This document shows, piece by piece, positions 9,601 through 19,200 of a stretch of DNA of 37,001 nucleotides (its first letter is position 1; each line of letters opens with the position of its first letter). Below the pieces are notes generated by a model that was not told where the DNA came from, made no database searches, and worked only from the letters and a program-made list of their open reading frames with translations. Origin of the DNA: a virus; the IMG/VR virus record IMGVR_UViG_3300027298_000004, positions 1 through 37,001 of that record. One strand, given 5' to 3'. A program made the position numbers and the translations under genes.

Positions 9601-11859
9601 GAAGACAGGTTAGATGATGCTACTGGCCCATTAAGAACCTTAAATATTACGTCTAAGACACAATCTACAGGTACTGTTATGTTAGCAATATCTGAGAATG
9701 AAACTACAAGTATATATTTAGGAGAATCTCAACTACAACAAGCATCAAGTGGTAGTCAATTCTTATCAGTAGCAAAAGGAGTTATAGGAACAAAAAATTC
9801 TTTGCAGGGATCTTTTGGGACTACACATCCAGAGTCTGTTGTTATAAACGAGGGTAAAGCATATTGGTTCGATTTAAAGAACGCAACTGTTGTGAAATAT
9901 GACTCTAATGGTTTAAAGGCAATAGGAGATGTTAAGATGAAAACTTACTTTAAAGAAAAGTCTGATATCATAGTATCTGACATTATAGATAAGTTTGTAC
10001 CTGCCACATATGATTCTTTTAATAATGAGTACATTATAACCTTACCACAAACTAGTGAGGTAGAGGTTACAACTGATGGCCCTGGAACTTTCCCTGAAGA
10101 TCCAGTAATATCAGGAACTAATCAAAAAGCAGGTGGAGGAAGATTTACAGGAGATATAAATGTATTTATCAGTGGGTTTAAGAACCCTATAAATCAAAGC
10201 ATAGGAGTTGTTGATGGAGCAGGTAAGATTGGATTTACTGCTCCAAATGGATTTAAAATTCCTAATAACGCAATTACAAACCCAAATCCAACTCTCGGAA
10301 TGACAGTAGAAAATGCTGCTAGTGGTGGGTTTACTGTTGATTCTAATGATTCTGACTTATTACTACCTGGTACTCGTGCTTTAGATTTTGAAAATATACC
10401 AGAAGGTACTACAAGTATAGAGATAACACTAACGGAAGTAGTGATAACGCCTCCAACAAAAAGCGTATTGGTTAACAATCCGTTAAATTATTCAAGTAAG
10501 TTTGAAGGCTTTAACTCTACACCAATAAGGTTGGTAGAGCCAAGTTATTCAGGTATAACTGACGAACAAAAAACTTATTCTGCATCGAGTGGAACTTTAA
10601 CAATACCTTTTACATCTAACTTTAATTTTAAACTTGGGAGTGTAAATCCAAGCACAGGGTTTACATATACTAAAAATGGAGTTCAAACAGATATACCTAT
10701 TAGTAAAATTTCTACTAACGCTACAAAATTAGGAACTAATGACGCTTTACATCAATATAAAGCAGGTAGTTGGAATCTGGTTATCACAGGCATTGATTCT
10801 GAAACAAGCAGAGTCGATATAAATTCAAGAAAATTAGAAGATCCAGTTATTGCCACACTCAATGCAACTGACATCAGCACAACAGGTTTCAAAATGCATG
10901 GGGAAATAGAATCTAAAGGGTCAGGCACTATACAAGAAAGAGGGTTTGTGTATTCAAGTACAGATCAGGTATTAAGCCTTACTAACTCAACCAAGTGTGT
11001 AGATGGATCCGCAACTACAGGGTCATATGAAAAAGTTCTAAGCGGGTTAAATCCTGGTACTTATTACTACTTCGCTGCATATGTTGTAACTGAATTAGGA
11101 GTGACCTTTGGAAATAGAAATTCAATTGAGACAGGAAGTTCAAATGCTTCTGTTCCAGGTTTAAGCACTACTCCTTATGATGCTCAAAAGCACAAAATGG
11201 AAGGTAGCGTTACAGGAAACGGAGGAGCAGCAATAACAAAATATGGTTTTGTTCTTGGTAAGAATTCAACACCAGTTATAGGGCAGTCAGGTATTATAGA
11301 TAGAGCAACTACAGCAAGTGTAACTAGTTTCCCTTATGAATTTAATTTTGACCTTAATAATAAATTATTGAATTTAGATTCTGCAACTCAATATTACTAT
11401 AGAGCATACGCAACAAACAATGTTGGTACTGGGTATGGCGAAATTAAAACTTTCACTAGTCCTACTGCATCAACTGGAGGTATTGCACTAATAGAATTAT
11501 TAACCTCTAGTGTATTATACACTGGTGGTACAGTTAACTTTAGAGTCACTAAATCATTTAACTCTTCAGGTCAAATAGCAGGCACTATAACAATACAAGA
11601 CACAACAGGTACTCAAACCAATGTTAGCGTAACGATACCTTCTTCGTCTTCATCAGTTACAGTATCAACAAGTGTAGGTCAAAACTATTCGACATCGTCA
11701 AGAAATGTTGGGTTTACTATAACAAACTTTAGTACTAGTACTTTAAACCAAACAGGAGACAATACACCTATATTATTAAAAGATACAGTTTCACAAGGGG
11801 GAGCCCCAAACAACAATGGAGGTGGTAGCCTGGGAGGAGGATTAGAAAATTACGAATAA
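6616..11859 (+). CDS. Giant neck/tail 'stabilisation' or muzzle-like protein with tandem FN3-like domains
   Basis: This 1747-residue protein is among the largest in the window. The N-terminus (F-I-A-G-L-N-T-D-D, then D-A-L-N-A-R, then a repeating beta pattern with L-Y-W-S-G and the segment Y-R-Y-I-Y-K-D-G-E-I-S-V) resembles phage stabilisation proteins of the P22 gp10 / crAss-like muzzle type, which close the neck or tail end. A long beta-rich body follows to about residue 1400. Two tandem fibronectin/Ig-like domains of Bacteroidota style lie near residues 1408-1510 and 1511-1615; each has a T-x-x-G-F-V motif and ends in Y-Y-F/Y-R-A-Y followed by a YG strand. The C-terminal ~130 residues form a Ser/Thr-rich beta domain with a Gly/Asn-rich tail. 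The tandem domains may bind glycans on the cell surface. The overall family is likely; details rest on pattern recognition. Confidence 0.7.
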   Translation: MQNSKKTFIAGLNTDDAFFAHKPDDNVDALNARVISSSEGKSGSLSNIDGNRLISNTSLLVGGGDNKVVGTHEDPTTNNVFYFVTKTSGYSYIFMYDAEAEAIYKVLEDSNMVSTYTLNFQVLEPITAISFIDGLLYWSGVKDREPCRVNVERGIKLNQPQYTSSETAYEQPIKKEVITLIRKPPMMPLQIRVDVDADRDTSFLKSRTLTFSYRYIYKDGEISVFAPTTPHYPNQDMDNDDHKTTKKIVVGFPLNEATPTGIADDVEKIQFAVKFDKDTSYFVWKEFTRTSHPSEFNTQTDGVTFIIKGDYYNDVLGSAVDDSNSIKLYDTVPYEAQALEIGRNRLFLGNIKEGLVNNRKMTSADITVEIETAPFSTTTFNQEVRDRGGIVGYSGASAYQVGLAFYDFAGRTAGVLTDDSMKVITAERNLVYTTYNSFINFTINNTATELIPEWATHYAILRTKNLTKDFTIGNLSDKIRYYRYDSTGNFTVRIEKVDDEGDPTGKFSDNEYTSFDQGHEGIAIGLGDLTSYKQGYSYQEGDRIKLITDSQVIEFAITGTMGQFVLVNLVDINGGNYFGQTSLQSVDYSVVYEIYSPHKIQPNEFYYESVRGKILNPGTNQKAYDTASGRLIGDVYMKAREADMSSVPPHYEQGSARTDNDHSDPFKGKAKYIGFPCFYGEGLNDMTANTGLGNYNNSNDHRYEIKITSTSGNADQFQWRKRIYSQRMVNHAWGNTTTITGNEQTLADGVKITFESTTGHTVGERWSVHGKTLGSGLGNVNTYGYSMITAPPNGGIQSGSDVKLHQKEHQPRWPRSDRRHEWTVVMSPNEITQNYATLEEFYWESDFGAKICAVHPDNHIYFRRSTIDLSGDNGKNRMYILDSESNNNIAGDVSTSDGTAVHMIIKSKIDQPSDLNNPVDIDHDFKVDLPDEYGYSAEAMNPSDDYFLNWIQITGRPNLVPDDVSAQNKLTGIVFSETKIPGSKVNGLSKFSALDEDRLDDATGPLRTLNITSKTQSTGTVMLAISENETTSIYLGESQLQQASSGSQFLSVAKGVIGTKNSLQGSFGTTHPESVVINEGKAYWFDLKNATVVKYDSNGLKAIGDVKMKTYFKEKSDIIVSDIIDKFVPATYDSFNNEYIITLPQTSEVEVTTDGPGTFPEDPVISGTNQKAGGGRFTGDINVFISGFKNPINQSIGVVDGAGKIGFTAPNGFKIPNNAITNPNPTLGMTVENAASGGFTVDSNDSDLLLPGTRALDFENIPEGTTSIEITLTEVVITPPTKSVLVNNPLNYSSKFEGFNSTPIRLVEPSYSGITDEQKTYSASSGTLTIPFTSNFNFKLGSVNPSTGFTYTKNGVQTDIPISKISTNATKLGTNDALHQYKAGSWNLVITGIDSETSRVDINSRKLEDPVIATLNATDISTTGFKMHGEIESKGSGTIQERGFVYSSTDQVLSLTNSTKCVDGSATTGSYEKVLSGLNPGTYYYFAAYVVTELGVTFGNRNSIETGSSNASVPGLSTTPYDAQKHKMEGSVTGNGGAAITKYGFVLGKNSTPVIGQSGIIDRATTASVTSFPYEFNFDLNNKLLNLDSATQYYYRAYATNNVGTGYGEIKTFTSPTASTGGIALIELLTSSVLYTGGTVNFRVTKSFNSSGQIAGTITIQDTTGTQTNVSVTIPSSSSSVTVSTSVGQNYSTSSRNVGFTITNFSTSTLNQTGDNTPILLKDTVSQGGAPNNNGGGSLGGGLENYE

Positions 11860-11868
11860 AATATAGAT

Positions 11869-13335
11869 ATGAGCAACTTTAGTATAAATACAGATTTAAG
11901 TGTAGGGGATGAGATTAAAATAAAATTTGATATATCAAACAATTATCCAACCTCTGCTCCTGCTACTATCTATATAGTTGATTTGCATGAAATGCAGGAT
12001 ATAGAAAACAATCCAGATTATGATCTAAACACCCTGCCTCAATGGAGTAATATAAATGAACATATAGGAGGACTTGACTTTAATTGGTCTGGTAAAACAA
12101 ACACAGATGCTATTGTTGCCCAAGCAGGTCATGTAGATTCTGGTGCAAAAAGATGTAAAGATGTTACAAGAACTGTAGGTGGTGTGACATATAACGATTG
12201 GTATTTACCATCTGCTGCTCAATTAACAACTCTTTATCAATTAAGAAATATCTTAGATCCTGTTATATTAAATGCAGGTGGCGATATTCTTACAAAAACA
12301 CAAACACACTATCAAAGAAAAGGATATTGGGCATCACACGAAAGTAGTTCTACTTCAAATAAAACTCCTGTGTATTCTGTATCATTTAACCCTAATTCAG
12401 GTGGTGGTGCAACCTTTGGTAGAGCAAAATCAAGGAGATTTAGAACTAGAGCAACGAGAGAAATGGAACTCCCTAATGGTGTTAGTGTAGCGGTAGGTCA
12501 ACTATACGGAGGAGGTATAGTGTATAAAGTGGTTGAAGCAGAGTCTGGTGGAGTTACTCCTAAAGTTGATGTTGATGTTAAAATTGGTAATGGTCTTACA
12601 ACTATATTTTCACAAAATGAAAAGCCTAGTGGTTTCGCTACAGAAATACTACACACTGTTACGTCAACAGATGGTACGTCTCCTATAATTAAATGGGAGT
12701 TTGAAAATAGTAATACAGGAGCATATAATTGGACAACAAATTATCAGGTATTTGTAAAAGAGAACACAGCAACCACTACAATACAACCAGGATCGCAAGC
12801 AACTTTAGCCTGGAATGACGATGCGGGAAGGTGGACATCAAGATATTCATACATTCCAGAATATATGTCAACCTTTAAAACAGGCATCATAACCTTTACA
12901 AAAGGGAACTTATATATTCATGATGATTCAAACAATAAAAACTATTTTTACAACGGTAAATATCCAACTCAAGTAACTTATGTTGAGAATATACAGCCTT
13001 CACAGCCTAAAGTATTTTTAACACACGCTGTTGAAGGGACATCACAACCAAACATAAGCAGGTTTGAGACAATAGAAAACTGGACAATGAATAGTGATCT
13101 TATTAAAGATGACTATATAAGAAGAGAAGGAACTTATTATTCTGAATTATTCGGAGATGTTAATGATCCAAATGTTGGACTTAATGCATCACATGGTGAT
13201 AAGTTAATGAAAGGAACAAAACTCAGAGGTCAATACATAAAAGTATTTATGACCTTCAGACAAGAAGATTTAGAAATTAAACATTCTAATATCGGATATA
13301 TAACTAGTAAGGGACATACAACAAAGAATGGATAA
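11869..13335 (+). CDS. Tail-associated protein with DUF1566 / C-type-lectin-like domain
   Basis: This 488-residue protein carries, at about residues 68-200, the hallmarks of the DUF1566 (Lcl C-terminal) domain: D-W-Y-L-P-S at 110, a helix with L-Y-Q-L-R, Y-W-A-S-H-E at 153, and a closing basic strand R-R-F-R-T-R-A-T-R. That domain belongs to the C-type-lectin/formylglycine-enzyme-like fold that many phage receptor binders use. Residues 200-370 are beta-rich. The C-terminal ~110 residues (Y-I-R-R-E-G-T-Y-Y, G-D-K-L-M-K-G, R-G-Q-Y-I-K-V-F-M-T-F) look like the end piece of phage stabilisation proteins, so it may work as a partner of the preceding giant protein. It starts 9 nt after that gene and overlaps the cupin gene by 8 nt. 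Confidence 0.7.
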   Translation: MSNFSINTDLSVGDEIKIKFDISNNYPTSAPATIYIVDLHEMQDIENNPDYDLNTLPQWSNINEHIGGLDFNWSGKTNTDAIVAQAGHVDSGAKRCKDVTRTVGGVTYNDWYLPSAAQLTTLYQLRNILDPVILNAGGDILTKTQTHYQRKGYWASHESSSTSNKTPVYSVSFNPNSGGGATFGRAKSRRFRTRATREMELPNGVSVAVGQLYGGGIVYKVVEAESGGVTPKVDVDVKIGNGLTTIFSQNEKPSGFATEILHTVTSTDGTSPIIKWEFENSNTGAYNWTTNYQVFVKENTATTTIQPGSQATLAWNDDAGRWTSRYSYIPEYMSTFKTGIITFTKGNLYIHDDSNNKNYFYNGKYPTQVTYVENIQPSQPKVFLTHAVEGTSQPNISRFETIENWTMNSDLIKDDYIRREGTYYSELFGDVNDPNVGLNASHGDKLMKGTKLRGQYIKVFMTFRQEDLEIKHSNIGYITSKGHTTKNG

Positions 13336-13810
13336 TTTAGTAGAGCAGAATAATAGCGTTAGCAATTTTACTCAGAAATTAGAGGATTTACAAAATGTAA
13401 TGATTGCTAATAACGATAAAGAAAATATCTATGGTGATGGTATTAACTTAGTCGAGAATGATGTCTTTCAAATTAGCCATGATTATTGTGGCCCTTTATA
13501 TATGAGAAAGATGATTATGCCTAAAGACTCTATTGTGGTTAGTGCGATGCATCATACTAACCATTTTTGGTTTTTATTAAAAGGCAAAATAAGTGTAACG
13601 TCAGGCGATGAAACTGTAGAGCATATAGCACCATGTTATTCAAGGTCTTTAAAAGGTGCTAAAAGATTTATTGTATGTGTAGAGGAGTGTTTGTTTATTA
13701 ATGTACACGCCAACCCTACTGAATCAACAGATATTAAAGAAATACAAGATGACTTGTATTCAATAACATTAGAAGAATATAATAAAAAAGAAAAGTTATG
13801 GCAGGAATAG
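13328..13810 (+). CDS. Cupin-domain protein
   Basis: This 160-residue protein has a single cupin barrel at about residues 55-130. The signs are a H-H-x-x-H-F-W-F-L-L-K-G-K-I first cupin motif, S-G-D-E-T-V-E-H-I-A-P as the turn into the second half, and the late R-F-I-V-C-V-E-E-C-L-F-I-N-V-H-A-N strand. The histidines fit a metal site, though I cannot assign a substrate. Cupin proteins of this size appear in the structural clusters of several marine phages, where their role is unknown. The gene overlaps both neighbours (8 and 13 nt), so it is made together with virion proteins and could be a virion component or an assembly factor. Confidence 0.7.
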   Translation: MDNLVEQNNSVSNFTQKLEDLQNVMIANNDKENIYGDGINLVENDVFQISHDYCGPLYMRKMIMPKDSIVVSAMHHTNHFWFLLKGKISVTSGDETVEHIAPCYSRSLKGAKRFIVCVEECLFINVHANPTESTDIKEIQDDLYSITLEEYNKKEKLWQE

Positions 13811-14379
13811 CAACAGCAGCAATCGTAGGTGCAGGTTTAAAAACAGTCGGTGGACTTGCTCAAATGGCATCTGGTATCTTTGGAAAAAAGAAAAGACAAA
13901 GAGAAATAGACGACTTAATAGCAATGCGACCTAAGTATGAAATACCAAAAGAAGTTGGTCAAGATGTAGCAATGAATAGAAACCTAGTCAATGCTCGTTT
14001 AGATGGACAACAAGAGTTGCTTGACAGTCTCAATACAGATAAGCAAAACCAAATTAATACAGTTAAATCTTCCTCTGGATCTCTAGAGGATTTGTTGGCT
14101 GTAAGCACATCAGGAAATGCAAGTATGTCAGATGCTTTAATAAAAGCACAGCAAGGAGGAGCAGCACAAAGAGATAAGCGAAGAGCAAACTTTTCAGAAT
14201 CCCTGAGCAACCTATCATCATTTAGAGATCAAGCATTTAAATTAAATGAACTAGACCCATACAATCAAAAAGTAGAAATGACAATGGCTAACAACGCAGC
14301 ATCAAGACAGATGACTTTCGGTGGTTTAAATCAAACAGCATCAGGAGTAACTGATATTGGATCAGCGTTAGCAGGTTAA
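13798..14379 (+). CDS. Putative internal virion / DNA-ejection protein
   Basis: This 193-residue protein starts with a Gly/Ala-rich hydrophobic segment, residues 2-28 (A-G-I-A-T-A-A-I-V-G-A-G and onward), followed by a basic K-K-K-R-Q-R stretch and then a long Gln/Asn/Ser-rich helical region. That layout resembles small internal virion proteins of podoviruses such as T7 gp14, which insert into the outer membrane during DNA ejection. It overlaps the cupin gene by 13 nt and precedes two more large putative ejection proteins. No catalytic motif is visible. The call rests on layout and neighbours. Confidence 0.55.
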   Translation: MAGIATAAIVGAGLKTVGGLAQMASGIFGKKKRQREIDDLIAMRPKYEIPKEVGQDVAMNRNLVNARLDGQQELLDSLNTDKQNQINTVKSSSGSLEDLLAVSTSGNASMSDALIKAQQGGAAQRDKRRANFSESLSNLSSFRDQAFKLNELDPYNQKVEMTMANNAASRQMTFGGLNQTASGVTDIGSALAG

Positions 14380-14389
14380 AAAAATAATT

Positions 14390-16213
14390 ATGGCAAAATT
14401 TACACCAGGATTAATGGGAGTTAAAACAACTCCAACACTAGGAAAAAATTCTATACCAGGATTTATAGATACTGGCACACAGTCTATGGACGCATCGTTC
14501 AGACAGAACCTAGAAATTAGGGCTAAGAATAAAGCAACTAAGTTCGCACAAGCACAAACACTTAGAGATGGTATAGTTTCTGGGCATTTTTCCGAAGATA
14601 TGGTTGTAAAGGTTGAGGCAGCAATAGACAGAATGTCTAAGTTAAATCCAAACAGAAGAAACTATTCTAAAGTATTGAATGAGGCTAGTGCTGAATTAGG
14701 GATGGCTGTTCAAAAACAAGCAAAGGTCACTAAATTATTAGAAAGAACTGGTGCAGCGTTTGAGGGTGATGAAGATAAAAAATATTATAGCAAGGATGGA
14801 TTCTTTGCTATGCTTGAAGATAACACCAATATAGACTTAGACAAAACACAAATGCAAAGTCTATATCAAGGTTATTTACAGGATACAGGAAACATAAATC
14901 AAGATGTTGTAAGAGAAGACTTTGTTGAACTTTTAGGAAAATACAAATTCGGAGGCAACTTAAAATCTAAAGAAGGAGAAATAGATGGTCAAAAAACCCT
15001 AACACAAGGTTCTTATCAAGGTGAGAGAACTCAAATGTATAAGTTGTCTAACAGGAATATTTCTATTCCTGTTTTTGCCAATTCATCAGAAGTTCCAGAA
15101 GACCTAGTAGAAAAATGGGGAACATCAAGTAAAGCACACATGGCTATGATGGATAATTATACCAAGGAAAAAATGAAGGGCTTTACAGGAACTCAAGCAG
15201 AAATGGACGCAGAGGAAATGCGAATTGGTCAAGAGTTTGTTCTAGACCAAATGAAAAAAGTAATTCCTGATTACACTAGTATTTCAAAAAAGAAAGAGGA
15301 TTTCATACCACCACCTCCTACTCCTGCTGGTGATCCTAATGATAAGCCAAACCCTTCAGCATTAATTGCAACTCAATTAGCAAGAGCGATGATGGGTGGT
15401 GATTCTATTATAGGTAAAACTCCAGTAACTAAATTACAATACAAAAACACATCCCTTAGCGGTTATGATATTACTAATCAATTTAAAGATATCAAATTAA
15501 TTCCAGGAGTAGGTAAATCACCAGGGAGACCCGCTAAAAAAATATTTAGAGCAGAAGGCGAAGATGCTCTATATATTGATACAGGTAAAGGAGTTGTTAG
15601 ATATGACGAGAGTCAATTTAATGACTTAATGCTGATGGCATCAACTGGATCTAAAGATTTTACTTCTGAAGATGCTAACACATTGCCAGAATATGATAAC
15701 ACAAGAAAAGCATACAACATACGTCAAAAGTATACTGATGGTAAGACTGTTAAGTTTAGAGGCGAAATGACCGATGCTGAGTTGAGTAGTGGGAAATGGA
15801 GTACAACTGGTAGATCATTAGTAGGAACAGAATTTAACCCTTATGTAAATACTTTGACCGCCGAAGAAAGAGACGCACAGAAAGTGAGTTATCAACTACA
15901 AACAGCAGGTAGTGCAATTGCTGATATTGAAAATGTCTATGATAGAATGACCAACACAACTACTGATTATGAATTTGTATTAGACGTTGCAAATAAATTA
16001 AATACAGCATGGACAGGTCAAGTTATAAAATCTCTTAACAAAACATCAGCAATTACAAGTATTAAACGAGGAGTAAGTGCTGCGGGAAGTATGGGATTTG
16101 GTGCAGGTAGAGATAAATATGTTGTAAGATTTGCTGATGGAAGCGATAAAACTGTAACTCAAGAGGAGATGAAGGGATACATTCAGGGTCAGAATATAAC
16201 AGAACCGAAATAA
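14390..16213 (+). CDS. Putative internal virion (cargo/ejection) protein
   Basis: This 607-residue protein is hydrophilic and mainly helical in its first half, including a Q-K-Q-A-K-V-T-K-L-L helix and a D-N-T-N-I-D-L-D-K-T-Q segment. A Pro-rich linker (P-P-P-P-T-P, about residue 305) leads into a mixed C-terminal half with a small beta segment, G-V-V-R-Y-D-E-S-Q-F. I find no known domain, signal peptide or membrane span. The start lies in AAAAATAATTATG, the A/T-rich context used throughout the window. Between the small hydrophobic protein and the 2852-residue protein it most likely belongs to the set of proteins packed in the head and delivered with DNA. That is inferred from order alone. 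Confidence 0.55.
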   Translation: MAKFTPGLMGVKTTPTLGKNSIPGFIDTGTQSMDASFRQNLEIRAKNKATKFAQAQTLRDGIVSGHFSEDMVVKVEAAIDRMSKLNPNRRNYSKVLNEASAELGMAVQKQAKVTKLLERTGAAFEGDEDKKYYSKDGFFAMLEDNTNIDLDKTQMQSLYQGYLQDTGNINQDVVREDFVELLGKYKFGGNLKSKEGEIDGQKTLTQGSYQGERTQMYKLSNRNISIPVFANSSEVPEDLVEKWGTSSKAHMAMMDNYTKEKMKGFTGTQAEMDAEEMRIGQEFVLDQMKKVIPDYTSISKKKEDFIPPPPTPAGDPNDKPNPSALIATQLARAMMGGDSIIGKTPVTKLQYKNTSLSGYDITNQFKDIKLIPGVGKSPGRPAKKIFRAEGEDALYIDTGKGVVRYDESQFNDLMLMASTGSKDFTSEDANTLPEYDNTRKAYNIRQKYTDGKTVKFRGEMTDAELSSGKWSTTGRSLVGTEFNPYVNTLTAEERDAQKVSYQLQTAGSAIADIENVYDRMTNTTTDYEFVLDVANKLNTAWTGQVIKSLNKTSAITSIKRGVSAAGSMGFGAGRDKYVVRFADGSDKTVTQEEMKGYIQGQNITEPK

Positions 16214-16223
16214 AACAACCTAG

Positions 16224-19200
16224 ATGGAGGAAAAAGAATTACTCGCAGCGTGGGAAAAAATACAGAGTATGTATGGCCCTCAAAAGAAAACATTTGATGA
16301 GTTTAAATTTCAAATGCAGTCTAATGAGTACCGAAGCAAGGTATTTAAAAATGTAGGTCAAAACGCAAAAGACATATTTGGTTACGCTGATTATCAGCAA
16401 TTTAACGCTGATAAGTTTTTACCTGCACCCGCCAAGGAAATAACTAACACTCCAGAATCAGCAGAAAACCTACCAAGATTTCAAGGCTCTTCAGCCTCAT
16501 TTGTTGACCAACAAGTAGAGGCGAAAAGAAATCAGTCTAATTATAATGCAGATGGTTCAGCAGGCAGAATGCCTACCCTGTATGATAGAATGTCTGAACA
16601 AGAAAAAAAAGACCTTGATTTAAAGAATAAGAAAGCAAAACAATTTAAGCAAGCAGAAAGAGGGAAGAAAGGTTTAGGTACTACCTCTCAAATAGTTTCT
16701 GATGGAGGTGATTTTTATGAAGTTATTAGAAACTACTCATTAACAACTGGCGAAAACTTACTTGCAAGTCAACTTGATTACAACGAAGGCAAGTTAGATG
16801 GTGTTGCTAAAGGACAATTCGAACAAAAAGCAATCAACCTCATATCTGAAGATATGTTTCAGGTTGTTGACGAAACAGAAAAAAGCCAAGTCTGGGAAAA
16901 CTATGGAGAAGAGTATGGTTTTTTAATCAATCAACTTAACTCTCAAGGTAAAGAAATTAGAGGTTTACAAGACCAGTTAGCAACAGCAGTTGATCCACAA
17001 AGAAGAGAATTAATTATTGAGCAAATAAATAATATTCGTGAAGAAGGTGCTGAGTATTCTTATGAAAAACCAAATCAATATGGTGGTACGGATGCAAAAA
17101 GATTTCTGTTTACCGATTATGATGAGATGCAAAAAAGGTTTTCTAAATTAAATAGTTTACCAGAATTTAAGAATTACCAAAGAGCAATAAATGTATTAGG
17201 TCATTTAAGAGATGTAAGTGATAATTTCGACACAAGAAACCCTGAGTTTGTACAAAATCAAAAAGACTTAAAATCAGCACAAGAGTTTGTTGATATAAAA
17301 GAAAAGTATGATTTACCTGAGTTGGGAATGCCTGGAACACGACCTCCTAAATGGTTCAACAATAATATTACAAAACCCATTTTATCTTCTCTTGCAAAAG
17401 CAGTAAATGATGCAGCGAGTCTACCAAGAACATTAGCGTTTAATGATGAATATGGTTGGACAGATGCTCTTGCTGAGGGTGCAGAAAGAATATTAACTAA
17501 AGAACTAAACCCTAATATGGTTGCAAGTTTAGGACAGGCTAGTAATAAAGATAGAGGCCTGTCTGAAAGAGTTGCCATGGTTGATGATTACCAATTAGTG
17601 GTATCAGATGATTTATTTGAAGGAAGAAGAACTCCTAAAACAGTAAGAGATAAAGATGGTTTCTTGATACAAGATGAAAAGATTGTTAAAGAAGTTATAG
17701 ATAAGTACGAAGAAGATCCTACAAAGTATGAGGATGAACAACAATATAACTTTGAAGGTGCATTACCAAAATTTGTTGGAGTAATGGCTGACTTAGGTAT
17801 CTTAATGTTTGGTACTAAGGGATTAGGTACAGGAGTAAAAGCAACAGGAACTCTTGCTAAAGCAGGAGGTTTAACAAGGACAGGTAATTATTTATCCAAG
17901 TCTAATGTTGCAAATAGAATAGGTTTAACTGGTGCAGTAACTGGACAAACACATAATCAATTATATACCGAGGCAATCAAACAAGGGTTATCTCCTTCTG
18001 AGGCATCAGCGTTTGCAGTAACTGGATCATTGGCTGTTGCAACAATAGCACAGTTTAACCCACAGTTTTATTTAATTGGTGAGAAAAAAGCAGCCCAAGC
18101 ACTAACAAGTAGATATATAAATTACTTAGCAGCAGGAGGAAAGGAGTCAAAAAAGAAAGCCTTTGGTTATGCAATGCGTGAAGTATTTGGTCAGGGTAAA
18201 AGAGAAGCGTTTGAAGAGTTGGCAGAAATTCCTGCACTTAATGCTGTAAGAGGTGGTTTCAACGAATTCCTTACTCCAGAAAAACAATTTGAAGTTAACT
18301 GGTCAAGAGGAGAAATAGAAGAGTCTGCTATATTTGGATTTGCAGCAGGTTTCTCTACAGGGCCAATGAACATTACAAGCCAATCTGCACTACAGCAACA
18401 AGCAACATACGCTGCATATAAAGCAAAAGATAAATTCTTCAAAAGAACTGACGAGTTGGTAGGTAAAGAGTATATGGATCCTGAGACTGGGAATATGTTA
18501 AACTATACTCAAGAACAAGCAGATGCTACTAAGACTAAATTTAGTAACCTATTTAAACAATTGGATGCTGCTAAAGGTAATACAAAATACTCTGAAGAAG
18601 TAGAAACTAAATTATTAAGTTTATTACAAAGGTCTGAAGCGATAAAACAAAATAGGGATCTGGCACTTGGCAACCCTGCGTTATTAGAAGTATTGGATGC
18701 ACAGTACGCAATTGTTAATGATGCAATCGCTAAAGTATTGCAGGATAATAGAACACCAGTTAAACCAGAAAAATACGAAAGAGAAAAAGCCACAGATTCA
18801 AAGGGTAATCGTCTAGATGCAGAAGGTAATATAATGTCTTCAGAAGCAACTCCAGAAGTTAATGAAGAAGTAGATAGTGCAATTGATGAGGCACTAAATA
18901 ATGATTCAGAAAACGTATTAGATGGTAGAGTTAAGCCAGAGGCTAAACCAGAGGAAGATGTAGAATTAGAAGTAAACGAAAATACTACAGAACAAGAAAT
19001 AGAGAATATAGCAAATGAAGGATCTAAGCAAGGACGAAAGCAACAAGCAAAAAACATTGGAGCAAAAGTTGAGGGTGACCAAAAAGTGGAATCAGAAATT
19101 AACCCTGAAACCAAAACTGAACCACCAGTTGATACTAAAACAACTAGTAAAACTGGAGCAGTAATAGAGCCAGGTGTAGTTAAGATAGAAAGCCAGAAAC

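Noticed and set aside
10194-10478. Leftward 94-residue frame inside the muzzle-like gene
   Set aside because: It is antisense to a strongly coding region, with no ribosome-site context and no neighbours in that direction.
18509-19114. Leftward 201-residue frame inside the giant protein gene
   Set aside because: It mirrors the acidic low-complexity linker of the rightward gene, giving a Ser/Leu-rich chain with no domain and no sensible start context.
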